A stretch of DNA of 64,000 nucleotides from Bin75 sp965200435 (lineage in GTDB: Bacteria; Nitrospirota; Nitrospiria; Nitrospirales; UBA8639), in assembly GCA_965200435.1 (NCBI GenBank), contig OZ241337.1:434001-498000 (forward strand). Reading direction: 5' to 3'. The first letter of the stretch is position 1. Every line of letters begins with the position of its first letter. The notes under the pieces were generated by a model, which saw only the letters and a list, made by a program, of their open reading frames with translations, did no database searches and had not been told where the DNA came from. Below, one piece after another: positions 28,381 to 36,794 of this stretch. A program made the position numbers and the translations under genes.

Positions 28381-31300
28381 CGTCCTTTTGAGAAGTCCCG
28401 GCACGCGACCTCGGGAGCGGCTGATGCCGTAAGGTCCGGTGCGCGTGAAGCTGCTTGTGATCCTCACGCGCGCGCCTGGCGCTTGCCGGATGAGTACGGC
28501 GGCACACGGCCCGCACGTCACACCACTCGCAATGGCGACCCGGAACGATGAAAAACTTCCCCTGCCGAACCCCGTCGACCAACGTCGTCATCATCATCTC
28601 CAGTTGGGGTGCAACGCTATCCCGGGTGTCTGCTGAAAAGGCCACGGGCTCAAAGCCCTGTTCTGCCGGAAGCTCTCCCTGTGACATGAAGTAAAACCAT
28701 ACGCCTTCACAGGCCAAGGCCTGCTCGTCCTGTCCGGTCGTATGCTCCAACAACGGCGGAATCCCCTGCCCGGCCAATTCCATATAGAGCAACGGTTGCA
28801 GACGAGTCCCTCGTACAACCGCCCCGGTCAGCTCCCGTTCCGTCATGACGCGGCTTTCGGTAAATTTGTAATCGATAATGCGATACCGGCGCGTGGAGGG
28901 CGACCAATCCACCCGGTCGAGCTGACCGGAAATGGGGAGCGACGCCGTCCCCTTGGATCCTTGCACCGGCATCTCCCCTTGCAGAGGGACTTCAAACAGG
29001 ACCGGGAGCCATTCATGCCCCAGTTCCCGCTCCTCCTGTTTCAAGATCCGTTCGAGAATCCTCATGATCTGTTCTTGCCGGATCTTCCACAACAACGCAG
29101 GCCCGACCGCGTTCTGCCGTTCAAATTCACGGAATACGGACTCCGCAACCTGCTGCAGGACATCAAGGGCCTTGAAACCGGGCGGAGCCGCCTGCGCAAA
29201 CCACTTGTTTTGCGCTAACCGGCCGTACCATTCCTTCAAAATCCCATGAAGCAGCGTGCCGGTCTCCAACGCACTCACGCCCTGACTCGAGGGCGCGGTC
29301 CTCGGCACCCGAACACCCAGGACCTCCCGGACGAAATATTGAAAGGGACAGATTGCATAGCGTTGGAGGCTGGTCGGCGACGTGGTCAAGGACTTCCAAA
29401 ACTCCGGAAGGGCCCCGGTCAGTCCGTCGCAGGCGTTCAGTCGCGGCCGTTCGCTTTCCTGAACGTGCAGTGCCGCAAGACCGGTTTCCACCACCTGCCA
29501 CCACTCCGGTTCCCATGCGGTTGTCCGAACCGGCTGATGGCGATGGAGCTCGTGCCAAATGAGCCGTTCGCGCGGAGTCCAACACGCCTCATCGGCATAC
29601 GGTGTCGCCTGGGACTTATGAAGAACGGATCTGGGCACCTCGACGGGAACAAGATCCGGCATGCAGCGTTTCACTTCCTGAAGGTACCAGGAGGGGATAG
29701 TCGTCCGGCCCTCCTCGTCCGAACGTTGCGCCACCAGGGTAATGCCCTCCCTTGCCGCGTGCATCAACAGATAGAACAGTAATTTTTCCTCATCATAGCC
29801 CCTGGTCTTTTCCTGGATTTTGAACCCCAGGTCTACGGCCAAAAACCGACGCGCCGCATCCCGGAGAAACCCGTCCTCTCGAATATGCCGGGGAAAGACG
29901 TGGTCCGTGAGCCCGATCACGAACAGGAAGCGAAAAGACAGGCCCCTGGACGCCATAGCATCGACGACCCGCACCCCGCTTTCCGGTTGCAACGGATTCC
30001 CGACGAATTGTTCTTCCATGAACCGCTTGAGCGTCGCGAGAAACTCCGCATACTGAACAGGCCCGCTGACGTCCGTGAGTGCCCGGAGATCCGCGAAACA
30101 CTCCTGCACCGCCTGATACACGCGCGAGAACTCGACCGTCCCCTCCGGGTCATCCTCGCCCCGAGGCACGTGTGCTTCATGGTACGATGACGGACTCACC
30201 AGTACGCAATCCATGAGAGCCAGAACCAGGTCCGTAAAGACACCCCAAGTTGCCTCTTCCGGCAAGGCGTCAAGCAGCCGGTTCAATCGATCCAGGACAT
30301 GCCAGAGGTTTTGAGCCTCTTCACCGGCAATCACGGATTTCCCCTGTCTTCGCTTGTGCGGCACCGGCACCCCGGTTTCAAAAAACCGGACCAGTCGCTC
30401 CCGTTCCCGCAGGCCATCTTCGAGCCCGACCTGCCGGCACAAATCTTCCCACACACCGGGACGAGGAGTCGTGAGACCTGGGCAGAAGGTTTGCCAATTC
30501 ACAAACGGAGCATGCAATACGTCACAGACGGCGTTCCGGTCAGGACCGGGAAGGCGAAGTGCGAGGAGGCGCAGCAGGGTTTGAGGAAACGGATACTGGC
30601 TCAAGGGCCGGCGCAGGGTCGCCTGAAAAGGAATGCCATGCGCCGAAAAGACGCGAGGCAGCACGTCTTCATAGCCGGCCAAGGTCCTCCCTATCACTCC
30701 GACGTCATGAAAAGGAATGTGCCGCTCGTGCACCAGGGCCAGGATTTCTTTGGCCACCACCTCAATCTCGTCATTCGCGCCGGAGACCGTCATGAGACGA
30801 CAGAATCCTTGTGCTCCGTTTTCTCCCCCGTCGTGCCACACGCCGAACCCACTCGACCCGGCATCGCCAGCGTCCGGCACGCCGGACCGTGAGGACCAGA
30901 ACGTCCGGGCCGGATCGAACAGGTCCCGAAACGGAGACGCGGTCCCGGCTGTGCGTTCGACCGGTCCGGAGGCAAGTCCGCGGACATGTTGATCGAAGAA
31001 CTGCTGGGCGAAACGAAAAGCCGGATGGTCATCGAGTAACGGAAAATACAGCGTGGTGGGGTACTCTCTGGTGATGGTGCGAAAAAGATCGAGTTGTCCC
31101 TGGGTCAGATCATAGAATCCATAGTAGAAAATATGGGCCTGTTGCCGAAGCCACGGTGACGTGGCTACCAAGTCAAGCGCCAACACCGCGACGTCGTCAT
31201 GATCGTACAACGAATGACGGCTCTGGTCCTCACCCCACGCCTCGTACAAGTGGATGACCGATTGCAGCCGGCGCTCCGTTGAGAACCGGCTCTGGCCGAA

Positions 31301-31723
31301 CGCCTCCAGCACCGCACCGGGGTCCACTCTCGCATCCTTGAGATCTTTGAGCGTGGTCCAGAGCGCCGCCCATCCGCCTGGCATCGAGGCGAGTTCGTTG
31401 AGACCGGCGAGACCCATTCTTCGTTTGCGCAGCCGCTGATGCACCCATTCCCGGAAAAAGGACTCGCCGCGAAGTTGGTCCGCGACCTGACGGCCACGTT
31501 CTTCGAGCACCCGCAACGCCAACTGATGGAACGTCAGGAGATGAACGTTAAAAAGAGGCTGATGCTTCTCCAGACAGAAGGTCCTCTTGAGGTGTGTGCG
31601 CAAACTGTCGGAGGGAACGAGGATCAGGCACGGAGACGAGCGCGTCTCGGTAAACGAGCGAAGGTCGGCGGCTAAGGCTTGTTCCAGATCCGGATAAAAG
31701 AGACCCGTAACGACGTGCAGCAT
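28370..31723 (-). CDS. addB: AddB-like PD-(D/E)XK nuclease with Fe-S cluster
   Basis: The 1,117-residue partner of AddA. The N-terminus (MLHVVTGLFYPDLEQAL) has no Walker A motif, so the helicase-like half is probably inactive, as in RexB-type subunits. The C-terminal nuclease shows GQLDRVDW, IIDYKFTESR and QPLLYMEL. Cysteines for a 4Fe-4S cluster flank it: one in YAICPFQYFVREVLG and the trio in HCEWCDVRAVCR. It is transcribed first and overlaps addA. Confidence 0.85.
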   Translation of the reverse strand: MLHVVTGLFYPDLEQALAADLRSFTETRSSPCLILVPSDSLRTHLKRTFCLEKHQPLFNVHLLTFHQLALRVLEERGRQVADQLRGESFFREWVHQRLRKRRMGLAGLNELASMPGGWAALWTTLKDLKDARVDPGAVLEAFGQSRFSTERRLQSVIHLYEAWGEDQSRHSLYDHDDVAVLALDLVATSPWLRQQAHIFYYGFYDLTQGQLDLFRTITREYPTTLYFPLLDDHPAFRFAQQFFDQHVRGLASGPVERTAGTASPFRDLFDPARTFWSSRSGVPDAGDAGSSGFGVWHDGGENGAQGFCRLMTVSGANDEIEVVAKEILALVHERHIPFHDVGVIGRTLAGYEDVLPRVFSAHGIPFQATLRRPLSQYPFPQTLLRLLALRLPGPDRNAVCDVLHAPFVNWQTFCPGLTTPRPGVWEDLCRQVGLEDGLRERERLVRFFETGVPVPHKRRQGKSVIAGEEAQNLWHVLDRLNRLLDALPEEATWGVFTDLVLALMDCVLVSPSSYHEAHVPRGEDDPEGTVEFSRVYQAVQECFADLRALTDVSGPVQYAEFLATLKRFMEEQFVGNPLQPESGVRVVDAMASRGLSFRFLFVIGLTDHVFPRHIREDGFLRDAARRFLAVDLGFKIQEKTRGYDEEKLLFYLLMHAAREGITLVAQRSDEEGRTTIPSWYLQEVKRCMPDLVPVEVPRSVLHKSQATPYADEACWTPRERLIWHELHRHQPVRTTAWEPEWWQVVETGLAALHVQESERPRLNACDGLTGALPEFWKSLTTSPTSLQRYAICPFQYFVREVLGVRVPRTAPSSQGVSALETGTLLHGILKEWYGRLAQNKWFAQAAPPGFKALDVLQQVAESVFREFERQNAVGPALLWKIRQEQIMRILERILKQEERELGHEWLPVLFEVPLQGEMPVQGSKGTASLPISGQLDRVDWSPSTRRYRIIDYKFTESRVMTERELTGAVVRGTRLQPLLYMELAGQGIPPLLEHTTGQDEQALACEGVWFYFMSQGELPAEQGFEPVAFSADTRDSVAPQLEMMMTTLVDGVRQGKFFIVPGRHCEWCDVRAVCRRTHPASARRAREDHKQLHAHRTLRHQPLPRSRAGTSQKDDDL

Positions 31724-31794
31724 GGCAGGCTGATCACAGGGAACGGTACTTGGGTGCAGACCGACGTGGGGAGGCGTTCAGCCCGTATCCCAAC

Positions 31795-31980
31795 CTACCC
31801 GGTTTCCGGACCGATCAGTTCCCCGTTGCAATCCGTACAGCCCCATTCCGCGTCGATGAAGGTCATCGGCTCTCCACAGAACGGACAGTCTGGCGGGGGA
31901 GTGGCTTGCCGTGGCAGGAGGACCGGAAGCTCAAGCTCCAGATCCTCTTCATCCATTCCGAACGGAAGAGTCGTGCTCAT
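31795..31980 (-). CDS. Small zinc-ribbon protein
   Basis: The 61-residue acidic protein has two CxxC pairs (CPFCGEPM and GCTDCNGE), consistent with one zinc site. The ATG at 31980 has GGAGG 9 bp upstream and is preferred over a frame start at 32001. It lies between the thioredoxin-fold gene and addB on the same strand, and may be in the same transcript. Function unknown. Confidence 0.65.
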   Translation of the reverse strand: MSTTLPFGMDEEDLELELPVLLPRQATPPPDCPFCGEPMTFIDAEWGCTDCNGELIGPETG

Positions 31981-32019
31981 GGGAAGAACCTCCGACGACA
32001 CCGGACGGCGCGTGAACGG

Positions 32020-32274
32020 TTAACCCCGGCGTTGACTCAACGCTTTTTCTGCGCTTTGCCGTGAAGGCACGCCAACGAAGGTGAGTCGCCCATTGATAAT
32101 CGTGGCCGGAACGGCTCGCACCGCGTGGCGGTCGGCCAATTCCTGACCATCGGGGGTACTGATGTCAATTTCACGGTAACTGAAACTGTGCTTCACCCGC
32201 AACTGCTTCCACAGGCTTTTGGCTGAAGGACAGGCTGAACACGTCGAAGAGACTAATAACGTCACGTTGGCCAT
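32020..32274 (-). CDS. Thioredoxin/glutaredoxin-fold small protein
   Basis: The 84-residue protein has an active-site CxxC (STCSACPSAK) and a cis-Pro loop (VRAVPATIING), the pattern of small archaeal-type glutaredoxin-like thioredoxins. Its own ATG at 32274 has AAGGAG upstream. An IS inserted 63 bp upstream; because the transposase frame has no stop before the IS end, the transposase reading frame continues in phase through this gene. Confidence 0.75.
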   Translation of the reverse strand: MANVTLLVSSTCSACPSAKSLWKQLRVKHSFSYREIDISTPDGQELADRHAVRAVPATIINGRLTFVGVPSRQSAEKALSQRRG

Positions 32275-33375
32275 ATCACCTAGACTCCTTTTGCTGTATA
32301 TCATGGTAGCACCAGCCACCACAGCACCGCAAGCAGCTGTATGGGTCCACCACATTTGGCACTCGGGTTGGTGGTGAATCAGGGATTGTACCGGAGATTG
32401 CCGCCCAAGGCTATGGTGGGGCAACACGGTATTGTAGGCCAGCAACCAATCGGCCAGTTTGCGGTTAAAGGCCGCCAAATCGTCGAACAGCAGATCCTCG
32501 TGGTAGTCCACGAAGGTCTCTTGCAGGGTGCGATTGAACCGTTCCGCATGAGCGTTCATTTTCGGGGATCGGGGATACGTCCACCAGTGGGTGATGCCGC
32601 GTTCATCGAGCCGGTGCTGGAAATGCCCCTGGAACTCCGGGCCGTTATCGGAGAGGAGGACCCGGGGTGGGGCCGGGAGCAACGCACAGAGTGCATCGAG
32701 GGCGTGGGTGGCATGGCGGCTGGAGGCGGTGGCGGTGGCCACAGCGAAGGCGAAGCGACTGCAGGGATCGATGAAGGTGAATAGGTAGCGGCGGAGTCCG
32801 GCGTGGAGCCGCACAACGGGATCGCCGGCCAAGACCGCCAGGGGCTGGGCGGGGCGGGGCCGGGGCGGGCGGGATTTCCGGCGCCGTGTCCGGGGTTTGG
32901 GCCGGCCCCGGGCATCCAGGCGGCTCGGCGTGTGCCGCATCCGGTCCGGGGCGCGGGCGATCAGGCGCCCGATGGTGGAGACCCTGGGGAGGGCTAGCCC
33001 GTGCTGCGCACACCACGGCCGCAGTAGGACGTGCAGCTTGGCCTTCCCACGGTTGGGATACGTGGTGCGTAGCCGCCGGATCGCTTGGCTCAGGGCGGGT
33101 GGCCACGTGGCCTGCCGCCGCCGGTGGGGGGCCCTAGAGCGGACGGCCAACGCCTGCGGGTCCCCGCCAGCCTGAGTGAGCGCCCGCTGCCAGCGATAAA
33201 GCGTCCGGCGGCTGACGCCAAAGGCCTCCCCCGTCGCGGCTGGGCCATGCCGGGCGCAAAAGTGCAGAATCTTGAGTCGGTGATGGGCTTCGTGGGGTAT
33301 CATGTCCCAACGATGCCCGAATTGCGTTAGTCGATAAAACCCCCTGATGCGATAGCCGACATGGTGGATTTGCAT
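32020..33375 (-). CDS. IS481/IS3-like DDE transposase reading through the IS end
   Basis: From the ATG at 33375 (GGAGGAGAGG upstream). A helix-turn-helix (ATGEAFGVSRRTLYRWQRAL) is followed by an rve/DDE integrase core: Asp in FTFIDPCSRFAF, Asp in SDNGPEF, Glu in NAHAERFNRTLQETF. Inside the element the frame has no stop codon; the last IS-encoded residues are WWTHT. Here it continues through the flank and in phase into the thioredoxin-fold gene, giving a potential 451-residue fusion. Whether the fusion is made is unknown. Confidence 0.85.
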   Translation of the reverse strand: MQIHHVGYRIRGFYRLTQFGHRWDMIPHEAHHRLKILHFCARHGPAATGEAFGVSRRTLYRWQRALTQAGGDPQALAVRSRAPHRRRQATWPPALSQAIRRLRTTYPNRGKAKLHVLLRPWCAQHGLALPRVSTIGRLIARAPDRMRHTPSRLDARGRPKPRTRRRKSRPPRPRPAQPLAVLAGDPVVRLHAGLRRYLFTFIDPCSRFAFAVATATASSRHATHALDALCALLPAPPRVLLSDNGPEFQGHFQHRLDERGITHWWTYPRSPKMNAHAERFNRTLQETFVDYHEDLLFDDLAAFNRKLADWLLAYNTVLPHHSLGRQSPVQSLIHHQPECQMWWTHTAACGAVVAGATMIYSKRSLGDMANVTLLVSSTCSACPSAKSLWKQLRVKHSFSYREIDISTPDGQELADRHAVRAVPATIINGRLTFVGVPSRQSAEKALSQRRG

Positions 33376-33424
33376 GGCCTCTCCTCCTGTGTCGAGGAGT
33401 GCCAAAGGTTTCTGAACTTATACA
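32338..33424. mobile_element. IS481/IS3-like insertion sequence, copy 1 (1,087 bp)
   Basis: TG...CA ends and imperfect terminal inverted repeats of about 27 bp (TGTATGGGTCC and TGTATAAGTTC, both ending TTTGGCACTC). A 5-bp duplication GCAGC lies at 32333-32337 and 33425-33429. The length is the same as copy 2 at 55180, and the encoded transposase is identical over the shared part, so at least one copy moved recently. The transposase points left. To its right (33431-33450) is a short sequence matching the junction of the ends-only remnant. Confidence 0.9.
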
Positions 33425-33776
33425 GCAGCAGCATGGGTCCACCACCTGTGACCTCCGGGTTGACGTTACTCCCCCCTCTTCTGTCGCGGCGCCATCTCAT
33501 GGCGCTTCTTGGCAAGCGGCCTCTCCCAGCCACCTCTGTTCAGGCAAGGCCAGGATTGTAACCCTTCCGCAAGTTTCATATGCAGTTTCTGAGATTCCAC
33601 GTGCCCAGCCGGACTTCCTGGCCCATTCCGTTCCGGTCCTTTCGTTGGATAGAACTGGGGCTTTCGGTTGATTGCGTTGCATGCCGGTTCTCTCTAAAAT
33701 TTATTGTTTCGTATCGGGGATAGGATTCCAAGCATTTTTGTCTGTTCTTACACAATCTTGAATGGAGGAAGACATG
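33425..33776. other. Intergenic region upstream of icd, with repeats
   Basis: No gene. It holds a partial IS-end match (ATGGGTCCACCACCTGTG, 33434-33451) and an inverted copy of the 'GCGCCATCTCATGGCGC' hairpin repeat (about 33474-33533) whose partner is at 36258-36331. The promoter of icd must lie in the last 150 bp, where the sequence becomes A/T-rich (around 33700), but I cannot assign boxes. Confidence 0.5.
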
Positions 33777-36011
33777 ATGTCAGCAGAACCGGATATTATT
33801 TACACAAAAGTCGACGAGGCACCCGAACTGGCGAGCGGATCGTTTCTGCCGATCATCCAGGCCTTTGCCCAAACCGCAGGCGTCAACGTCGGCAGGAAAG
33901 ATATTTCGTTGGCAGGCCGAATCATTTCGCAATTTCCCGACGCCTTGAAGCCGGCACAACAGCAGCCCGACGATCTTGCCCTCTTGGGCGAAATGGTGGA
34001 AACGCCGAACGCCAACGTTATCAAACTCCCGAATATCAGCGCCTCGATTCCCCAAATCAAAGCGGCCGTGGCCGAATTGCAATCCCAGGGATATGCCATT
34101 CCCAACTACCCGGAAGATCCCAAGACCGACGAAGAAAAGGACATCAAAGCGAAATTCGACAAGGTCAAGGGCAGCGCGGTCAACCCGGTATTGCGGCAGG
34201 GCAATTCCGATCGTCGCGCATCGACCTCCGTGAAACAATATGCCAAAAAAAATCCGCACAAAATGGGGGCTTGGACGAGCGATTCGAAAACGCACGTCGC
34301 CCATATGTCCGGTGAGGACTTCTTCGCCAATGAAAAATCGACTACGATTACCGAGCAGACGGCCGGAAAAGGCCGCATCGAATTCGTCGCCAAGGACGGC
34401 AGTACAACCGTGTTGAAAAACAGTGTGCCTCTCGACAATGGCGACGTGGTCGACGCCACGAAGATGAGCGCGAGGGCATTACGTCAATTCTTCAAGGAGC
34501 AGATCGAAGACGCCAAGAAGAGTGACATCCTGTTGTCGCTGCACATGAAAGCCACCATGATGAAGGTCTCTGACCCTATCATCTTCGGTCATTGCGTGTC
34601 CGTCTATTTTGAAGACGTCTTCAAAAAACATGAAAAAGTCTTTGCCGAACTCGGCGTCAACCCTAATAACGGATTGGGCGACGTGTACGACAAGATCGGC
34701 ACCTTGCCGGCCACGCAGCAAGAGGAAATCAAGGCCGACCTTCAGGCGGCCATGCAAAACGGCCCGGACCTCGCCATGGTTGACTCCGACCGGGGTATCA
34801 CCAACCTGCACGTACCGAGCGACATCATCATCGATGCGTCGATGGCCGCGGCTCTGCGCGTCGGCGGGAAAATGTGGGGACCGGACGGCAAGGAACATGA
34901 CACGAAGGCCATGATCCCGGACCGCAGTTACGCGGGCATTTACCAGGCCGTCGTGGAGTTCTGCCGGGAACACGGAGCCTTCGATCCGGCCACCATGGGC
35001 AGCGTGCCGAACGTGGGCCTCATGGCCCAGAAAGCTCAAGAATACGGCTCGCACGACAAGACCTTCGAAGCCCCAGGAGACGGCACCATCCGCTTGATCG
35101 ACGGAGCGGGGAACGTGTTGCATGAACAGAACGTGCAACAAAACGATATCTTCCGCGCGTGCACGGTCAAGGATATTCCGATTCAGGACTGGGTGAAGCT
35201 GGCCGTGAATCGGGCCAAGGCCTCCTCCATGCCCGTGGTGTTCTGGTTGAACAAGGCCAGACCGCACGATGCGCAACTCATCGAAAAAGTGAACCGTTAT
35301 TTGCAGGATCATGATACAACGGGCTTGGACGTACAGATCATGGCCCCGGTGGACGCCATGAAGCATTCGCTCAAACGGGCCAAAGACGGGCAGAGCACCA
35401 TTGCCGCCACCGGCAACGTCCTGCGGGACTATCTCACCGACCTGTTCCCGATCCTGGAACTGGGCACCAGCGCCAAAATGCTTTCGATTGTCCCCCTCAT
35501 CAACGGCGGTGGCTTATTTGAAACGGGAGCCGGCGGCTCAGCCCCGAAACACGTGCAGCAGTTTATGAAAGAAGGGCACTTGCGATGGGATTCTCTCGGC
35601 GAATTTCTCGCACTAGCCGAATCCTTTGCCCATTTGGCCCGAACCCGTGACAATAAAAAAGCGCAAGTCCTGGCCGATACGTTGGACCGGGCCACGGGTA
35701 AACTCATGGGAAACCGGAAGTCGCCCGGCCGGGTGCTGGGGGAGTTGGATAACATCGGCAGCCACCTCTACGAAGCCTTGTATTGGGCACAGGAACTCGC
35801 CGCGCAAAATGACGATCCGGAATTGAAGGAAAAATTTACGCCCTTGGCGAAAGAGATCGAGACCAACTTCGAGACAATTCTCGAAGAAGTGAAGGCCGCA
35901 AAGGGCAAACCCATGGACGTGGGTGGCTATTATCACCCCGACCCGACGATGGTCGCAACGGCCATGCGGCCAAGTGCCACGTTTAACAACATCCTGGCTA
36001 CCTTGGGCTGA
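33777..36011 (+). CDS. icd: NADP-dependent isocitrate dehydrogenase, monomeric type
   Basis: About 744 residues, full length for the monomeric family, which is unrelated in layout to the dimeric enzyme. Recognisable strings include ASTSVKQYAKKNPHKMG near residue 145, LSLHMKATMMKVSDPI and DIIIDASMAAALRVGGKMW. It interconverts isocitrate and 2-oxoglutarate; in a reductive TCA cycle it would run in the carboxylating direction beside the 2-oxoacid oxidoreductase encoded at 44.6-49.0 kb. GGAGGA at 33764-33769 sets the start at the ATG at 33777 (or 33774); the ATG at 33762 overlaps this site and is unlikely. Confidence 0.95.
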   Translation: MSAEPDIIYTKVDEAPELASGSFLPIIQAFAQTAGVNVGRKDISLAGRIISQFPDALKPAQQQPDDLALLGEMVETPNANVIKLPNISASIPQIKAAVAELQSQGYAIPNYPEDPKTDEEKDIKAKFDKVKGSAVNPVLRQGNSDRRASTSVKQYAKKNPHKMGAWTSDSKTHVAHMSGEDFFANEKSTTITEQTAGKGRIEFVAKDGSTTVLKNSVPLDNGDVVDATKMSARALRQFFKEQIEDAKKSDILLSLHMKATMMKVSDPIIFGHCVSVYFEDVFKKHEKVFAELGVNPNNGLGDVYDKIGTLPATQQEEIKADLQAAMQNGPDLAMVDSDRGITNLHVPSDIIIDASMAAALRVGGKMWGPDGKEHDTKAMIPDRSYAGIYQAVVEFCREHGAFDPATMGSVPNVGLMAQKAQEYGSHDKTFEAPGDGTIRLIDGAGNVLHEQNVQQNDIFRACTVKDIPIQDWVKLAVNRAKASSMPVVFWLNKARPHDAQLIEKVNRYLQDHDTTGLDVQIMAPVDAMKHSLKRAKDGQSTIAATGNVLRDYLTDLFPILELGTSAKMLSIVPLINGGGLFETGAGGSAPKHVQQFMKEGHLRWDSLGEFLALAESFAHLARTRDNKKAQVLADTLDRATGKLMGNRKSPGRVLGELDNIGSHLYEALYWAQELAAQNDDPELKEKFTPLAKEIETNFETILEEVKAAKGKPMDVGGYYHPDPTMVATAMRPSATFNNILATLG

Positions 36012-36027
36012 CCCACCCTTATCATCA

Positions 36028-36063
36028 CCTGGGCACTTTCCCCATTACGGGAGAGTGCCCAGG
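36028..36063 (+). terminator. Rho-independent-like terminator after icd
   Basis: A 15-bp stem with one mismatch (CCTGGGCACTTTCCC with GGGAGAGTGCCCAGG) and a 6-nt loop, 16 bp after the icd stop. The T tract is short (TTGTATGTGTT), so efficiency is uncertain. Confidence 0.65.
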
Positions 36064-36350
36064 TTGTATGTGTTCAGTCATTCGTTGACGCCTGTCACGA
36101 CTTTCTTCCGTCATTCCTCCTGCTGTCATCCTTGTAAATGTTCACTAATTCGTTGACCCATTTGTCTTTGTCTGTCATCCCCGACCCCCGATGACAACTG
36201 TCGGGGACAGGCTATTTGTCATCAGGGATGCCAGGATCATTGCCTGGGCATTTGTAGCAGCCGCATCTTATGCGGCTGGGAGAGGCCGCTTGCAAAGAAG
36301 CGCCATGAGATGGCGCAGCGACAAAAGAGGGGGACTGCCGTCAGCAGCAG
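36064..36350. repeat. Repeat-rich spacer
   Basis: Two copies of the recurrent motif lie close together (GTTCAGTCATTCGTTGAC near 36072 and GTTCACTAATTCGTTGAC near 36140). They are followed by an inverted copy of the 'CCCGATGACAACTGTCGGGG' module (about 36185-36242) and the 'GCGGCTGGGAGAGGCCGCTT' plus 'GCGCCATGAGATGGCGC' hairpins (36270-36318). No gene is visible. Confidence 0.6.
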
Positions 36351-36719
36351 TCAATTCTGTGGTGATTCCTCACGCACGTCCAGCTTCTCCACGTAAAAAC
36401 TCAGACACGCTCTGATCGGCGCCACGGAGTCGATGGGGGTTTCATAGGTCCAGACGGCGTTGTCGGCGATTTGGTTGCCGACGCGAACGGAAAAATATGA
36501 CGCATGACCTTTGAACGGGCAGTGGGTAGAATGGTCCGTCCGCTCGAGATAAGACATCTGCACGTCTTCACGAGGAACGTACATAGCCGGTGGCAGCGGA
36601 CCTTCCTTCAGAATCAAGGCCCTGGTGGTATCGGCAATGACGGTTCCGTTAAACGTAACCTTCACGCGATTGGGATTCTTCTCAATGGTGATCGCATGGG
36701 CATGACCGGGTGTGCTCAT
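36351..36719 (-). CDS. DUF427 family protein
   Basis: The 122-residue protein matches the DUF427 domain, with its hallmark YVPREDVQMSYLERT and STHCPFKGHASYFSV. The family is widespread, small and beta-rich; no activity is established. It is an isolated gene on the minus strand, convergent with icd. Confidence 0.85.
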   Translation of the reverse strand: MSTPGHAHAITIEKNPNRVKVTFNGTVIADTTRALILKEGPLPPAMYVPREDVQMSYLERTDHSTHCPFKGHASYFSVRVGNQIADNAVWTYETPIDSVAPIRACLSFYVEKLDVREESPQN

Positions 36720-36794
36720 ACGCTTTCTCCTCTTCTACATTCCGCTTTTCCTGCCAAAAGGCAAGGGGGCTATGCGGCGTGAATGATTCATGCT

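Noticed and set aside
32341..33445. Many long frames on both strands inside the IS
   Set aside because: The element is very GC-rich, so antisense and alternate frames stay open by chance; only the transposase frame has DDE motifs and a ribosome binding site.
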